64,000 nucleotides of DNA, taken from positions 1 to 64,000 of the forward strand of contig NZ_JAQGJD010000294.1 in NCBI RefSeq assembly GCF_028290785.1. Direction: 5' to 3'. Below the pieces are notes generated by a model. It was not told the DNA's origin, made no database searches, and was given only the letters and a program-made list of their open reading frames with translations. The DNA is from Tardiphaga sp. (GTDB lineage Bacteria > Pseudomonadota > Alphaproteobacteria > Rhizobiales > Xanthobacteraceae). How positions within the stretch are numbered: position 1 is the first letter of the stretch; each line of letters starts with the position of its first letter. A program made the translations under genes and the position numbers. Positions 20,091-29,920 of this stretch are shown here, one piece after another.

Positions 20091-22067
20091 ATGGTCGAGA
20101 CACGGAAAATATTTGATCCCTATCTGGAATGGGCTGTTGCGACGAAGTTCGCCTATCTGAGCGGCGACTGGTTCCCGGTGCTGCTGGAGGTCGAACCGTC
20201 GGCTGCCAGCTTCGTCACCAGAGACTTCAATCCAGATCTGATCCGGGTCCCCTGGATCTATCAGGCCCCTGCCCGCGACTCCTTCGATGCCGAAGTGACA
20301 TTCTGGATGGTCATCATGCACCGCGCGGCGCTTACGGCGTTGGTCGAAGGGAAAGGTCCGGATTCGATCGACGACAAATTGCAGCCCCTGCTCAAATGGA
20401 TCAGACGGCTTGAGCTTGGCTCTCCGGTCGTGCCGCATTTCCCGACCCCGAAGCCGCTGCCCGAGCGACGCAAGCCGCTCGCGACCCGTCCGCCGTGCAC
20501 GGCCATTGTCGCCGTGATCGATGACGGCCTGGCCTTCGCCCACGAGCGATTTCGTTTTGCGACGGGCGCCACCCGCTTCAAATACTTCTGGAACCAGGAC
20601 GACTCGACGTTCGATCGCGCTCCCCAGGACCTCGGCTGGGGACGTGAACTTCCCGGAGACGAGATCAACACGCTGCTGAGGTCGAGCACCCATGCAGGCG
20701 TCATCGATGAAGACGAGGTGTATCGAAAGGCCGGACAGCGTCTTGTCGCGCGACGTGTCAAGCACGGGACGCATGTGATGGATATCGCCTGCGGGCTCGA
20801 CCCGCAGGAAGCGAACGCGAGTTCGCCCTATCTCATCGGCGTTCAGTTGCCGCAATGGGTGACGAAGGAAACGTCCGGCGGACTGCTGACGCCGATCGTC
20901 TACGCCGCCTTGACCTATATCCTGAGCCGCGCCGATCAGATCGCGGTGGATGACGGTACGGCGGCACTGCAGGTGGTCGTCAATCTGAGCTACGGCACCA
21001 TCGCCGGGCCGCACGATGGCACGACGCCGCTCGAGCGCGCGATCGATCAACTGATCGCAGCGCGCCCGACCCCGCTCCGCGTCGTGCTTCCCGCCGGCAA
21101 TCACTATCTGGCGCAATGTCATGCCCGCTTCGAGATGGACGAAGCGGCGGCGCCGGACTATCCGGTGAGAGAACTGCACTGGCGGGTGCAACCGGATGAC
21201 CAGTCGGCCTCATTCATGGAAATCTGGCTGCCGGAATCGGCTGACATCGCTGTGCGCATCACGCCGCCGGCCGCGCCAGCCAGCCCCTGGATCGATGCCG
21301 GTGGCCTTTGGTCCTGGCTGACGGCCGACGGACATGTGCGGTTTCGGGCGCGCTATATGAATTCCGCCGGCGAGCGTCCCTGGATTCTGCTGGCGATGGC
21401 GCCGACGGCACAGATCGAACCGAATCCCACGGCGCCTTCGGGGACCTGGCTGGTCGAAATCAAGAACAAGGGCGATGCGATTGCGGTCGATGCGTGGGTG
21501 CAGCGTGGCGACACGCCGTTTGGTTATCCGCTCCGTGGCCGGCAATCGCGGTTCGAGGATCGCGACTATGTACGCTTCGATCTAGCCGGCCGACCGAAGG
21601 AGAGCGACAATGTCGCCAGTCCCATTCGCAGAAGGGACACCATCAATGCGCTTGCGACCGAGCAGAACGCAATCGTCATCGGAGGCTTCAGGCGCAGCGA
21701 CTATCATCCCAGCCGCTATTCGGGCGCCGGGCCGGCTTTGACTCCCACCAGCATTCCGCTTCCGCGCATCGGCCCGGATGCCGCGGCGGTGGCTGACGAC
21801 TCCGCTGTGCTACATGGCGTCCTGGCCGCCGGCACACGGACCGGTTCGGTGGTGGCGATGAGCGGCACCAGCGTCGCCGCGCCGCAGGTGACACGGCTGA
21901 TTTCGAAATTGATGATCGATCGACTGGCGAGCGACCGCCGTGCCGTGCAGGACTTCGCAGCAGCTCATGACCCCGGGCCGCAGCCACTCAAGCCGACGCT
22001 GCAGGAGCGCATCGGCGCCGGCCGGATCGAAGTCCGTAGCGCGAAGCTGCGCTGGACGCGCTGGTGA
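20091..22067 (+). CDS. Subtilisin-like (S8 family) serine protease, divergent
   Basis: Catalytic motifs AVIDDGLAFAH (Asp), KHGTHVMDIACG (His), VLPAGNHY (oxyanion Asn), AMSGTSVAAPQVT (Ser). Confidence 0.87.
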   Translation: MVETRKIFDPYLEWAVATKFAYLSGDWFPVLLEVEPSAASFVTRDFNPDLIRVPWIYQAPARDSFDAEVTFWMVIMHRAALTALVEGKGPDSIDDKLQPLLKWIRRLELGSPVVPHFPTPKPLPERRKPLATRPPCTAIVAVIDDGLAFAHERFRFATGATRFKYFWNQDDSTFDRAPQDLGWGRELPGDEINTLLRSSTHAGVIDEDEVYRKAGQRLVARRVKHGTHVMDIACGLDPQEANASSPYLIGVQLPQWVTKETSGGLLTPIVYAALTYILSRADQIAVDDGTAALQVVVNLSYGTIAGPHDGTTPLERAIDQLIAARPTPLRVVLPAGNHYLAQCHARFEMDEAAAPDYPVRELHWRVQPDDQSASFMEIWLPESADIAVRITPPAAPASPWIDAGGLWSWLTADGHVRFRARYMNSAGERPWILLAMAPTAQIEPNPTAPSGTWLVEIKNKGDAIAVDAWVQRGDTPFGYPLRGRQSRFEDRDYVRFDLAGRPKESDNVASPIRRRDTINALATEQNAIVIGGFRRSDYHPSRYSGAGPALTPTSIPLPRIGPDAAAVADDSAVLHGVLAAGTRTGSVVAMSGTSVAAPQVTRLISKLMIDRLASDRRAVQDFAAAHDPGPQPLKPTLQERIGAGRIEVRSAKLRWTRW

Positions 22068-22124
22068 CGGCTTCGCCTCTACGTCGCCATACTGCGTATG
22101 GCGTCGCGTCCGGAGTGCGGACCT

Positions 22125-25100
22125 CTACGAATGCGCCACCGTCGCCTGCCCCGCCGGCTCGTCCTGCTTCGCTTCTTCGGTCTTCTTGTCCGGCGAGAAC
22201 AGCCGCTGGATCGACACGAAGAACACCGGCACCATCAACAGTGCCAGGATCACCACCGCCACCATGCCGCCGGTGACCGAGGTGCCCAGCGCCCGCTGGC
22301 TCTGGCCGCCGGCGCCGTTGGCGACCACCATCGGGATCACGCCGCAGATGAAGGCCAGGCCGGTCATCAGGATCGGGCGGAAGCGCAGGTAGCAGGCTTC
22401 CATCGTCGCATCGACCAGCGACTTGCCGTGCGCGCGCAGGTCCTTGGCGAATTCGATGATCAGGATCGCGTTCTTGGCCGCGAGCCCGATGATCGTGATC
22501 AGACCCACCGTGAAGTAGACGTCGTTCGGCAGGCCGCGCAAAGTCGCCGCCAGCACAGCGCCGCAGATGCCAAGCGGCACCGTCATCAGCACCGCCATGG
22601 GAATCGTCCAGCTCTCATAGAGCGCGGCGAGCACCAGGAACACCACCAGCGCCGACAGGCCGAGCAGCAACGGCGCCTGCGAGCCCGACAGCTTTTCTTG
22701 CAGCGACTGCCCGGTCCACTCGAAACCGAAGCCGCGCGGCAGCAGGCCGGCCAGGCGCTCCATCTCGGCGATGGCGTCGCCGGAGGTAAAGCCCGGCCGC
22801 GCCTCACCGGAGATGCGCACCGCGGGATAGAAGTTGAAGCCGGTGATCTGGGTCGGCCCCTTCGCCCATTCCACGGTGGCGAAGGACGAGAACGGCACCA
22901 GCTGCCCACGGCTGTTCTTGACATTGTAATTCAGGATGTCGCTGGCGTTCATCCGGTTGGCGGCCTCCGACTGCACCACGACGCGCTGCATGCGGCCGCG
23001 GTTCGGGAAGTCGTTGATGTAGTTCGAGCCGAGATTGGTCGAGATCGTCGAATTGATGTCCTCGAAGGTGACGCCGAAGGCGCCGGCCTTTTCGCGGTCG
23101 ATCATCAGGTTGACCAAAGGCGCCGGCGGCAGACCTTCGACGAACACCTTCTGCAGCACCGGGCTGGCATTGGCATCGGCGATCAGCTTGTCGGACGCGG
23201 CGTTGAGCGCAACAAAGCCCTTCTGGCCGCGGTCCTGTAGGCGGAAGCTGAAGCCCGAGGAGTTGCCGAGGTTGTCGATCGGCGGCGGCTGCAACGCCGA
23301 AATCTTGGCATCGCGGATCGACGACAATTCCTTGTTGATATCGGCGACGAGGGCGGCGGCGGAATCGCCGGGCGGCCGGTCCGCCCAGTCCTTCAGGGTG
23401 ATGAAGGCCTGCGCGGTGTTCATGCCCTGGCCTAGGAAGCTGAAGCCGGTAAGGAACACGACGCTCTCGATGCCGGAGCGCTTGGCCAGATAGGCCTCGA
23501 CCTTCTCGATGGCGCCCTCGGTGCGGCTGAACGAGGAGTCCGACGGCGTCTGCACGTCCGTGGTGATGAAGCCCTGGTCGTCGATCGGCAGGAAGCCGCC
23601 GGGCATCCGCATAAAGCCCCAGGTGAGGCCGACCAGCAGCGCGACATAGACGATCAGCAGGCGCCCAGTGCGGTTGAGCGACCAGCCGACGGTCTTCGAG
23701 TAGCCGTCGCGGGTGGCATCGAGCTTGCGGTTGAACCAGCCGAACACGCCCTTTTTGGCGTGGCCGTGGCCGGCCTTCACCGGTTTCAGGAAGGTGGCGC
23801 ACAAAGCCGGCGTCAGCGATAGCGCCAGCAGCGCGGAGAACGCGATGGAGGCCACCATGGTGACGGAGAACTGCCGGTAGATGATGCCGACCGAACCCGG
23901 AAAAAACGCCATCGGCACGAACACGCCGATCATCACCAGCGTGACGCCGATGATGGCGCCGGAGATCTGGCCCATCGCCTTCTTGGTGGCTTCCTTCGGC
24001 GGAAGCCCCTCCTCGCTCATGATGCGTTCGACGTTCTCCACCACGACGATGGCGTCGTCGACGAGAATGCCGACCGCCAGGACCATGCCGAACATGGTCA
24101 GCATGTTGATGGAATAGCCGGCCATCAGCAGCATCGTGCAGGTGCCGAGCAGCGCGATCGGCACCACGATGGTCGGGATCAGCGTGTAGCGGAAGTTCTG
24201 CAGGAAGATGAACATCACGATGAAGACGAGAACCACCGCCTCGATCAGCGTCATCACGACTTTCTCGATCGAAGCCTTGACCACCGGCGTGACGTTGTAG
24301 GGAATATCGTAGGCGATATTGGCCGGGAAGAAGTTCGACAGCTCCTTCATCTTGGCTTCGATGGCGGCGGCCGTCGCCAGCGCATTGCCCTTCGGCGACA
24401 TCAGCACCGAGAGACCGGCGGTCGGCTTGCCATTGAGCCGCGTGGTGAACTGGTAGCTGAGGCCGCCGATCTCGATCCGCGCCACGTCGCGCAGCCGCAC
24501 GGTGGAGCCGTCGGGATTGGCGCGCAGCACAATGGCGCCGAATTCCTCCGGCGTGGTGAGCTGGCCTTTGACCAGCACCAGCGAAGACGTCTTGGTGGTC
24601 GCGGTGCTCGGCTCGGCGCCGACGCTGCCCGATGCGACCTGGGCGTTTTGCGCCGTGATCGCCTTGTTGACGTCGTCGGAAGTGAGATGGTAGCCGACCA
24701 GCTTGGCGGGATCGACCCAGACGCGCAGCGAACGCTCGGTGGAATACAGCGAGGCGCGGCCGACGCCGGGAATGCGACGAACCTCGCCCAGAATGTTGCG
24801 GATCATGAAGTCGCCGAGGCCGACCTCGTCGAGGCTGCCATCGGTGGAACGCAGCGTGATGATGTTCAGCACCGCGGCGGAGGCTTCTTCCACCAGGATG
24901 CCCTGCTGGATTACGGCACGCGGCAGTCGCGCCTCGACGCGCTTGAGGCGGTTCTGCACTTCGACGGAGGCCTGGCTGGTGTCGGTGCCCGGCACGAAGT
25001 TGGCGATGATTTCCACCGCGCCGAGCGAGTCGGACGTCGATTCAAAGTTGAGAATACCAGCGGCGCCGTTGAGCTCTTCCTCGATCAGCCGGGTGACGCT

Positions 25101-25277
25101 GTTGTACAGGTTCTCCGGCGACGCGCCGGGATAGCTGGTCGAGATCGAGATCGAGGGCGGTGCGATGATCGGATACTGCGCGATCGGCAGTTGCGGAATC
25201 GCGATCGCCCCGAACAGACAAATGAACAGCGCGACGACCCAGGCAAAAATCGGCCTGTCGATAAAGAAATTAGCCAT
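22125..25277 (-). CDS. RND multidrug efflux permease (HAE1/AcrB-like)
   Basis: 1050 aa; MANFFIDRPIFAWVVALFI; GILVDDAIVVVENVERIM; FTVGLITIIGLAAKNAILIIEFAKDL. Confidence 0.96.
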   Translation of the reverse strand: MANFFIDRPIFAWVVALFICLFGAIAIPQLPIAQYPIIAPPSISISTSYPGASPENLYNSVTRLIEEELNGAAGILNFESTSDSLGAVEIIANFVPGTDTSQASVEVQNRLKRVEARLPRAVIQQGILVEEASAAVLNIITLRSTDGSLDEVGLGDFMIRNILGEVRRIPGVGRASLYSTERSLRVWVDPAKLVGYHLTSDDVNKAITAQNAQVASGSVGAEPSTATTKTSSLVLVKGQLTTPEEFGAIVLRANPDGSTVRLRDVARIEIGGLSYQFTTRLNGKPTAGLSVLMSPKGNALATAAAIEAKMKELSNFFPANIAYDIPYNVTPVVKASIEKVVMTLIEAVVLVFIVMFIFLQNFRYTLIPTIVVPIALLGTCTMLLMAGYSINMLTMFGMVLAVGILVDDAIVVVENVERIMSEEGLPPKEATKKAMGQISGAIIGVTLVMIGVFVPMAFFPGSVGIIYRQFSVTMVASIAFSALLALSLTPALCATFLKPVKAGHGHAKKGVFGWFNRKLDATRDGYSKTVGWSLNRTGRLLIVYVALLVGLTWGFMRMPGGFLPIDDQGFITTDVQTPSDSSFSRTEGAIEKVEAYLAKRSGIESVVFLTGFSFLGQGMNTAQAFITLKDWADRPPGDSAAALVADINKELSSIRDAKISALQPPPIDNLGNSSGFSFRLQDRGQKGFVALNAASDKLIADANASPVLQKVFVEGLPPAPLVNLMIDREKAGAFGVTFEDINSTISTNLGSNYINDFPNRGRMQRVVVQSEAANRMNASDILNYNVKNSRGQLVPFSSFATVEWAKGPTQITGFNFYPAVRISGEARPGFTSGDAIAEMERLAGLLPRGFGFEWTGQSLQEKLSGSQAPLLLGLSALVVFLVLAALYESWTIPMAVLMTVPLGICGAVLAATLRGLPNDVYFTVGLITIIGLAAKNAILIIEFAKDLRAHGKSLVDATMEACYLRFRPILMTGLAFICGVIPMVVANGAGGQSQRALGTSVTGGMVAVVILALLMVPVFFVSIQRLFSPDKKTEEAKQDEPAGQATVAHS

Positions 25278-25287
25278 GTGTCAGGTC

Positions 25288-26496
25288 TCAGGGCTTCGCT
25301 TGGGAGGTCTGCTGCTCGCCCGCGGCGGCATTGGCGGCGGCTTCGGCCACCGGCCATGGCAACGGCTTCACCTTGTCGCCGGGCGCGAACTTCTGAAAGC
25401 CCTCGACGACGACACGTTCGCCGCCCTTGAGGCCTTCAGTGACGAACCACTGGCCGTCCTGTACCGCGCCCACACGCACCACCTGTGTCGCGACGTGGCC
25501 GTCGTCCTTGACGACGAAGACCTCGCTGCCGCCGCCGCCATTGCGCTGCACGGCCTGCTGCGGCACCGCGATGGAGTCGGTGTCGATGCCCTGCTCGATC
25601 TGGACGCGTACATACATGCCCGGCAGCAACTCACGCTTCGGATTGGGGAACTGGCCGCGTAGCGTCACCTGGCCGGTGAAGGCATCGACCTTGGCTTCGG
25701 AGAACAGCAGCTTGCCGGGCAGCGGATAGACCTGGCCATCGTCCAGCACCAGCCGGACCCGCGCCGCGTCGTCGGCGATCTGATCGAGGTCGCCGCTCTC
25801 GAAGGCGCGGCGCAGCGTGTTCATCTCGCTGACCGACTGGGTGAAGTCGGCATAGATCGGATCGAGCTGCTGGATGGTCGCCAGATTGGTGTTTTCGTTC
25901 TGCACCACGAGCGCGCCTTCGCTGACCAGCGCGGCGCCGATGATGCCGCTGATCGGCGCGCGGATGGTGGCGTAATCGAGATTGAGCTTGGCGCGCGCCA
26001 CGTCGGCCTTGCGGCCGGCGATCTCGGCCTCGGCCTGGCGCATCGCGCCGATGGCTTTCTCGTTCTCCGCTTCGGACACGGCCTTCTGGCCGGCGAGGGT
26101 GGCGATGCGGTGCGCATGCTGGGCGGCGAGATCGAAGGCCGCCGTCGCCTTGGCGAGCGCGGCATCGCTGGCCTGCAGCTCGACCTGGAACGGCTTCGGA
26201 TCGATCCGGTACAGCGGTTCGCCGGCCTTCACGACGCTGCCCTGATGGAACATGCGCTCGACGACGATGCCGGAGACGCGCGGACGCACATCGGCGACGC
26301 GGGTCGGCGCGATGCGGCCGGGCAATTCGCGAATCAGAGAGCGCGCCTGCGGCTTGACGGAGACGACACTCACTTCGGGCTCCGGCGCCTGGGTTGCCGC
26401 AACGGCCTGCTTCGGCTCGTTGCATCCCGCCAGCACCGGCGCAAGGCCGGCAAGCAATAGCGCCAGGGCTGCGGAGCGTGGGTTGAATGTCGTCAT
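25288..26496 (-). CDS. RND efflux periplasmic adaptor subunit (AcrA-like lipoprotein)
   Basis: Lipobox LAGLAPVLAGC; ELPGRIAPTRVADVRPRVSGIV; IRAPISGIIGAALVSEGALV. Confidence 0.94.
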   Translation of the reverse strand: MTTFNPRSAALALLLAGLAPVLAGCNEPKQAVAATQAPEPEVSVVSVKPQARSLIRELPGRIAPTRVADVRPRVSGIVVERMFHQGSVVKAGEPLYRIDPKPFQVELQASDAALAKATAAFDLAAQHAHRIATLAGQKAVSEAENEKAIGAMRQAEAEIAGRKADVARAKLNLDYATIRAPISGIIGAALVSEGALVVQNENTNLATIQQLDPIYADFTQSVSEMNTLRRAFESGDLDQIADDAARVRLVLDDGQVYPLPGKLLFSEAKVDAFTGQVTLRGQFPNPKRELLPGMYVRVQIEQGIDTDSIAVPQQAVQRNGGGGSEVFVVKDDGHVATQVVRVGAVQDGQWFVTEGLKGGERVVVEGFQKFAPGDKVKPLPWPVAEAAANAAAGEQQTSQAKP

Positions 26497-26736
26497 GACA
26501 GCTATCGTTCCTGCTTGGGTATTCGAGGCGCATGTCCAGTTGCACATGCATCGACGGAGCCGCCGGGCCTACGCCCATCGCGACTTTTCCGGATATTTCG
26601 AACCTGTTGATAGCTGACGATAAATCAGATGCGCTGCAGCGCAATACATTTCGTGGCGGCGCAATGCCACACGCGCTTACCGCATTGGAAATGCAGCAGG
26701 TTTCTGGCCCTCACGGAATCGTGTGAGCGCGTAAAT

Positions 26737-27765
26737 CTAGTTAACCGCCGTCATTCGGTAATGGCTGACGCCCCACTCGCTGCCATTCGAGTAGCCGAAC
26801 AGTCCCGCCGTCGCCAAGAAAAACCAGCGCCAGCGCCGCATCCACAGCGACGTGCTGCCACCGTAAACCGGGCGCAGGATGCGTTCGATGGCCGCGCGGT
26901 TGCGATCGAAGTTGTGGAGCCAGCCGAGCGCCGTGCGCTGGTAGTGCACGCCGCTCCAGCGCCACTCCTTCTCGACGGTGAACAAGTCGGCGTATTGCCG
27001 GATCAACTGATGACTCGGCATCACGCCGCCGGTGAAGAAATGCTGTGCGATCCAGTCTTCCTCGTCGGCGCGGTCGAACAGATAAGTGCCGGAGCGGTGC
27101 GTGAAGATATGCATGAAGAAGCGGCCGTCCGGCGCCAGCCACGAGCGGATCCGCGTCAGCAGCTCGCGCCAGTTCATCATGTGCTCGAACATTTCCACCG
27201 ACACGATGCGGTCGAATTTTTGCGTGGGCGCAAAGACATTCATGTCCTGCGTGATGACGCTCAGGTTGGCGAGGCCGCGCGCCGCCGCCTCACGCTCGAT
27301 ATATTCGCGCTGCGAAACGGAGTTGGAGACCGCGGTAATGCTGGCATGGGGAAACTGCCGCGCCATCGACAGCGCCAGCGACCCCCAGCCGCAGCCGAGT
27401 TCGAGGATCCTCTGTCCGTCGGCGAGATCGGCGTGCTCGATGGTCTGGCGCAGCGCCTCTTCCTCGGCCTCCCGCAGCGTCGATTCCGGTTCCTTGTAGT
27501 AGCACGACGAGTACTTGCGGTTTGGCCCCAGCACCAGCGCGAAGAACGCCGCCGGCACTTCGTAGTGCTGGGCGTTGGCCGCCTCGGTGTGTTCGGCGAT
27601 GCTGCGCGCCGCCATCTCACTGGCGAAGGCGGCGTCGGCGATCGCATCGCCGGACGCCAGCCGCGTCGCGGTGCGCGAGCAGAGCTGCTGGATGCCGGCG
27701 CGGATCACCATGTCCGGCAGCGGCACGCGTTCGGCGGTGCCGATGATGCGGGAGACCACGCTCAT
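26737..27765 (-). CDS. Cyclopropane-fatty-acyl-phospholipid synthase family SAM methyltransferase
   Basis: 342 aa; HYEVPAAFFALVLGPNRKYSSCYYKEPESTL; ILELGCGWGSLALSMA; SVEMFEHM. Confidence 0.92.
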   Translation of the reverse strand: MSVVSRIIGTAERVPLPDMVIRAGIQQLCSRTATRLASGDAIADAAFASEMAARSIAEHTEAANAQHYEVPAAFFALVLGPNRKYSSCYYKEPESTLREAEEEALRQTIEHADLADGQRILELGCGWGSLALSMARQFPHASITAVSNSVSQREYIEREAAARGLANLSVITQDMNVFAPTQKFDRIVSVEMFEHMMNWRELLTRIRSWLAPDGRFFMHIFTHRSGTYLFDRADEEDWIAQHFFTGGVMPSHQLIRQYADLFTVEKEWRWSGVHYQRTALGWLHNFDRNRAAIERILRPVYGGSTSLWMRRWRWFFLATAGLFGYSNGSEWGVSHYRMTAVN

Positions 27766-28571
27766 GGAGTCGCCTCTTTCGGCGGCAACGGGAAAAACAC
27801 GCTGGTGCGCGACTGGTACTCACGATAGCGGTCGCCGCGCGAGCGCAGCATCTGGTCTTCCAGCGGCGGCACGCCGGTGACGTAGCGCAGGATCCAGAAC
27901 ATGAAGAGCGGCGCCAGCAGCGTGGCGAAACCCCAGGGATAGTCAATGGATAATGCGATTACCGGATAGGCCAGCCAGCCGAACCACTCGAAGAAGTAGT
28001 TCGGATGCCGCGACCAGCGCCATAGTCCGATATCGCAGACCTTTCCCTTATTGGCCGGATCGGAGCGGAACGCCTTGAGTTGCGCATCGGCCAGCGCCTC
28101 GCCGGCGATGCCCGCGAACAGGATCAGCACGCCGAGCCCATCCTGCAGCCGCAGCGCCTCCGACGGGAACCGCGCCGCGACGAAGATCGCGAACACCAGC
28201 GGGATCGAGCCGAAGCCCTGGTTCTGCAGGAAGACGAACATCTTCTTCGGCGAATCGACGCCCCACTCCTTGGCGAACGCCGCGTAGCGCGGGTCGTCGG
28301 TGATTCCCCGGGTACGCGCAGCGATGTGCGAACCGAGCCGCACCGACCAGATCGCCACCAGAACGGCTACCAGCCACTGCCTTGCATTCGGCGAAGCACC
28401 CGCCACCGGCCAGAGCGCGCTGCCGGCGCCGACCAGGCCCAGCGAGAATGTCCAGATGGTATCGACCCAGCCGGAATTGCCGGTACGCTGCTGCACCAGC
28501 CAGGCACCGGCCATCAGGACGGACAGCGAGACCGCGATAGCGGCCAGCGCTTCGAGATAAAGAAAGGTCAT
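27762..28571 (-). CDS. DUF1295 (steroid 5-alpha-reductase-like) membrane protein
   Basis: YLEALAAIAVSLSVLMAG...; GLWRWSRHPNYFFEWFGWLAYPVIAL signature; overlaps the methyltransferase start. Confidence 0.9.
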   Translation of the reverse strand: MTFLYLEALAAIAVSLSVLMAGAWLVQQRTGNSGWVDTIWTFSLGLVGAGSALWPVAGASPNARQWLVAVLVAIWSVRLGSHIAARTRGITDDPRYAAFAKEWGVDSPKKMFVFLQNQGFGSIPLVFAIFVAARFPSEALRLQDGLGVLILFAGIAGEALADAQLKAFRSDPANKGKVCDIGLWRWSRHPNYFFEWFGWLAYPVIALSIDYPWGFATLLAPLFMFWILRYVTGVPPLEDQMLRSRGDRYREYQSRTSVFFPLPPKEATP

Positions 28572-28749
28572 GCAAGGCCCCATTGAGCGGCCGCGCCGCT
28601 GCGCGTTTCACAAATACGCTACAATTCAAGCCGGGTTTCAGGGCAAAGTTCCATTGGATGAGTCCCGCCGCGCCTACTCCGATCTTTTTTTGTCGCCGGG
28701 CTGTGCCATATTGCGCATCTGAGTTCCCTCGCAAGCAGTTGAAACCACC

Positions 28750-29748
28750 ATGGCGCCAGGCTCCACTTCCCGCTCCGCGATGGAGATCGAACTGACCAAA
28801 CTGTCCTCACCCCGGATTTTCCTGGTGCGGATGCTGGTGTTCCTGGTGCTGTGCGCGCTGGTGCTGACGGTGCTCTACAAGCAGATCATCGTGGCGTTCT
28901 TCGCCAATCCCGGCCTCAACGCGCTGATCGGTGGGGTACTGTTCATCGGCATCATCCTGGCGTTCCGGCAGGTGATCCGGCTGTATCCCGAGGTCGCCTG
29001 GGTCAACAACTTCCGGATCTCCGATCCCGGCCTGGCGCTGGACAAGCGCCCGACCTTGCTGGCGCCGATGGCCGCGATCCTCGGCGGCGAACGCTCCGGG
29101 CGGATGTCGATCTCGCAGCAGACCATGCGGCATCTACTGGATTCGATCGCCACCCGGCTCGACGAAGCCCGCGATATCTCGCGCTACATGACCGGCCTCT
29201 TGGTGTTCCTCGGCCTGCTCGGCACCTTCTGGGGCCTGATCGAGACCGTCGGCTCGGTCGGCAAGGTGATCGAGGGACTGAAGGTCGGCGGCGACGCCGG
29301 CTCGCTGTTCGATACCCTGAAGGAAGGCCTCGCCGCGCCCTTGGCCGGCATGGGCATCTCGTTCTCGTCGTCGCTGTTCGGCCTCGCGGGTTCGCTGATT
29401 CTCGGCTTCCTCGACCTGCAATCGTCCGGCGCGCAGAACCGCTTTTATACTGACCTCGAGGACTGGCTGGCGTCCACCGTGAAGGAATATTCCGGCGAAA
29501 CCGCCGCGGGCGCGTCCGGCGACCTGCAGAACGCCATCGAGCGGCTGCGCACCACGATGGAAGAAGGCGGCAACAACCGCGGCACCACCACCGCAATGGC
29601 CAACCTCGCGGATGCGATCCAGAGCCTGGTGGCGCATATGCGCTCCGAGCAGGAAATGATCCGCGAATGGGCCGACGGCCAGGGCGAGCAGAACCGCGAG
29701 ATCAAGAAGCTGCTGGAGCGCATCGCAAAACAGCCGGAGAAGAATTAG
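28750..29748 (+). CDS. MotA/TolQ/ExbB-like membrane protein
   Basis: 332 aa; LLVFLGLLGTFWGLIETVGSVGKVIEGL; LAAPLAGMGISFSSSLFGLAGSLILGFL. Confidence 0.85.
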   Translation: MAPGSTSRSAMEIELTKLSSPRIFLVRMLVFLVLCALVLTVLYKQIIVAFFANPGLNALIGGVLFIGIILAFRQVIRLYPEVAWVNNFRISDPGLALDKRPTLLAPMAAILGGERSGRMSISQQTMRHLLDSIATRLDEARDISRYMTGLLVFLGLLGTFWGLIETVGSVGKVIEGLKVGGDAGSLFDTLKEGLAAPLAGMGISFSSSLFGLAGSLILGFLDLQSSGAQNRFYTDLEDWLASTVKEYSGETAAGASGDLQNAIERLRTTMEEGGNNRGTTTAMANLADAIQSLVAHMRSEQEMIREWADGQGEQNREIKKLLERIAKQPEKN

Positions 29749-29758
29749 TGACGACTCG

Positions 29759-29896
29759 CGTTCCCCGGATGCTGCGCAACGCGCTGCACCTGCAGCGTGG
29801 TGCGCTGCTGATCCGGGGCCCCGGTTGGTTGCGTCGAAACCGGGATCCCGGATCTGCGGAGCGGCATGAAGAATGCCGCACCGCGTCCGGGAAACA
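29759..29896. repeat. Palindromic intergenic repeat, family A
   Basis: CGTTCCCCGGATGC...GGGGCCCCGG...CCGGGATCCCGGATCTGCGGAGCG...CGTCCGGGAAAC; related copies near 35180, 38690, 51037. Confidence 0.75.
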
Positions 29897-29920
29897 ATTC
29901 CGCATTTTGGAGAACAACTG

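Noticed and set aside
22098-23240. 380-aa plus-strand ORF opposite the RND permease
   Set aside because: HRDQ-rich shadow translation; RND permease frame is certain.
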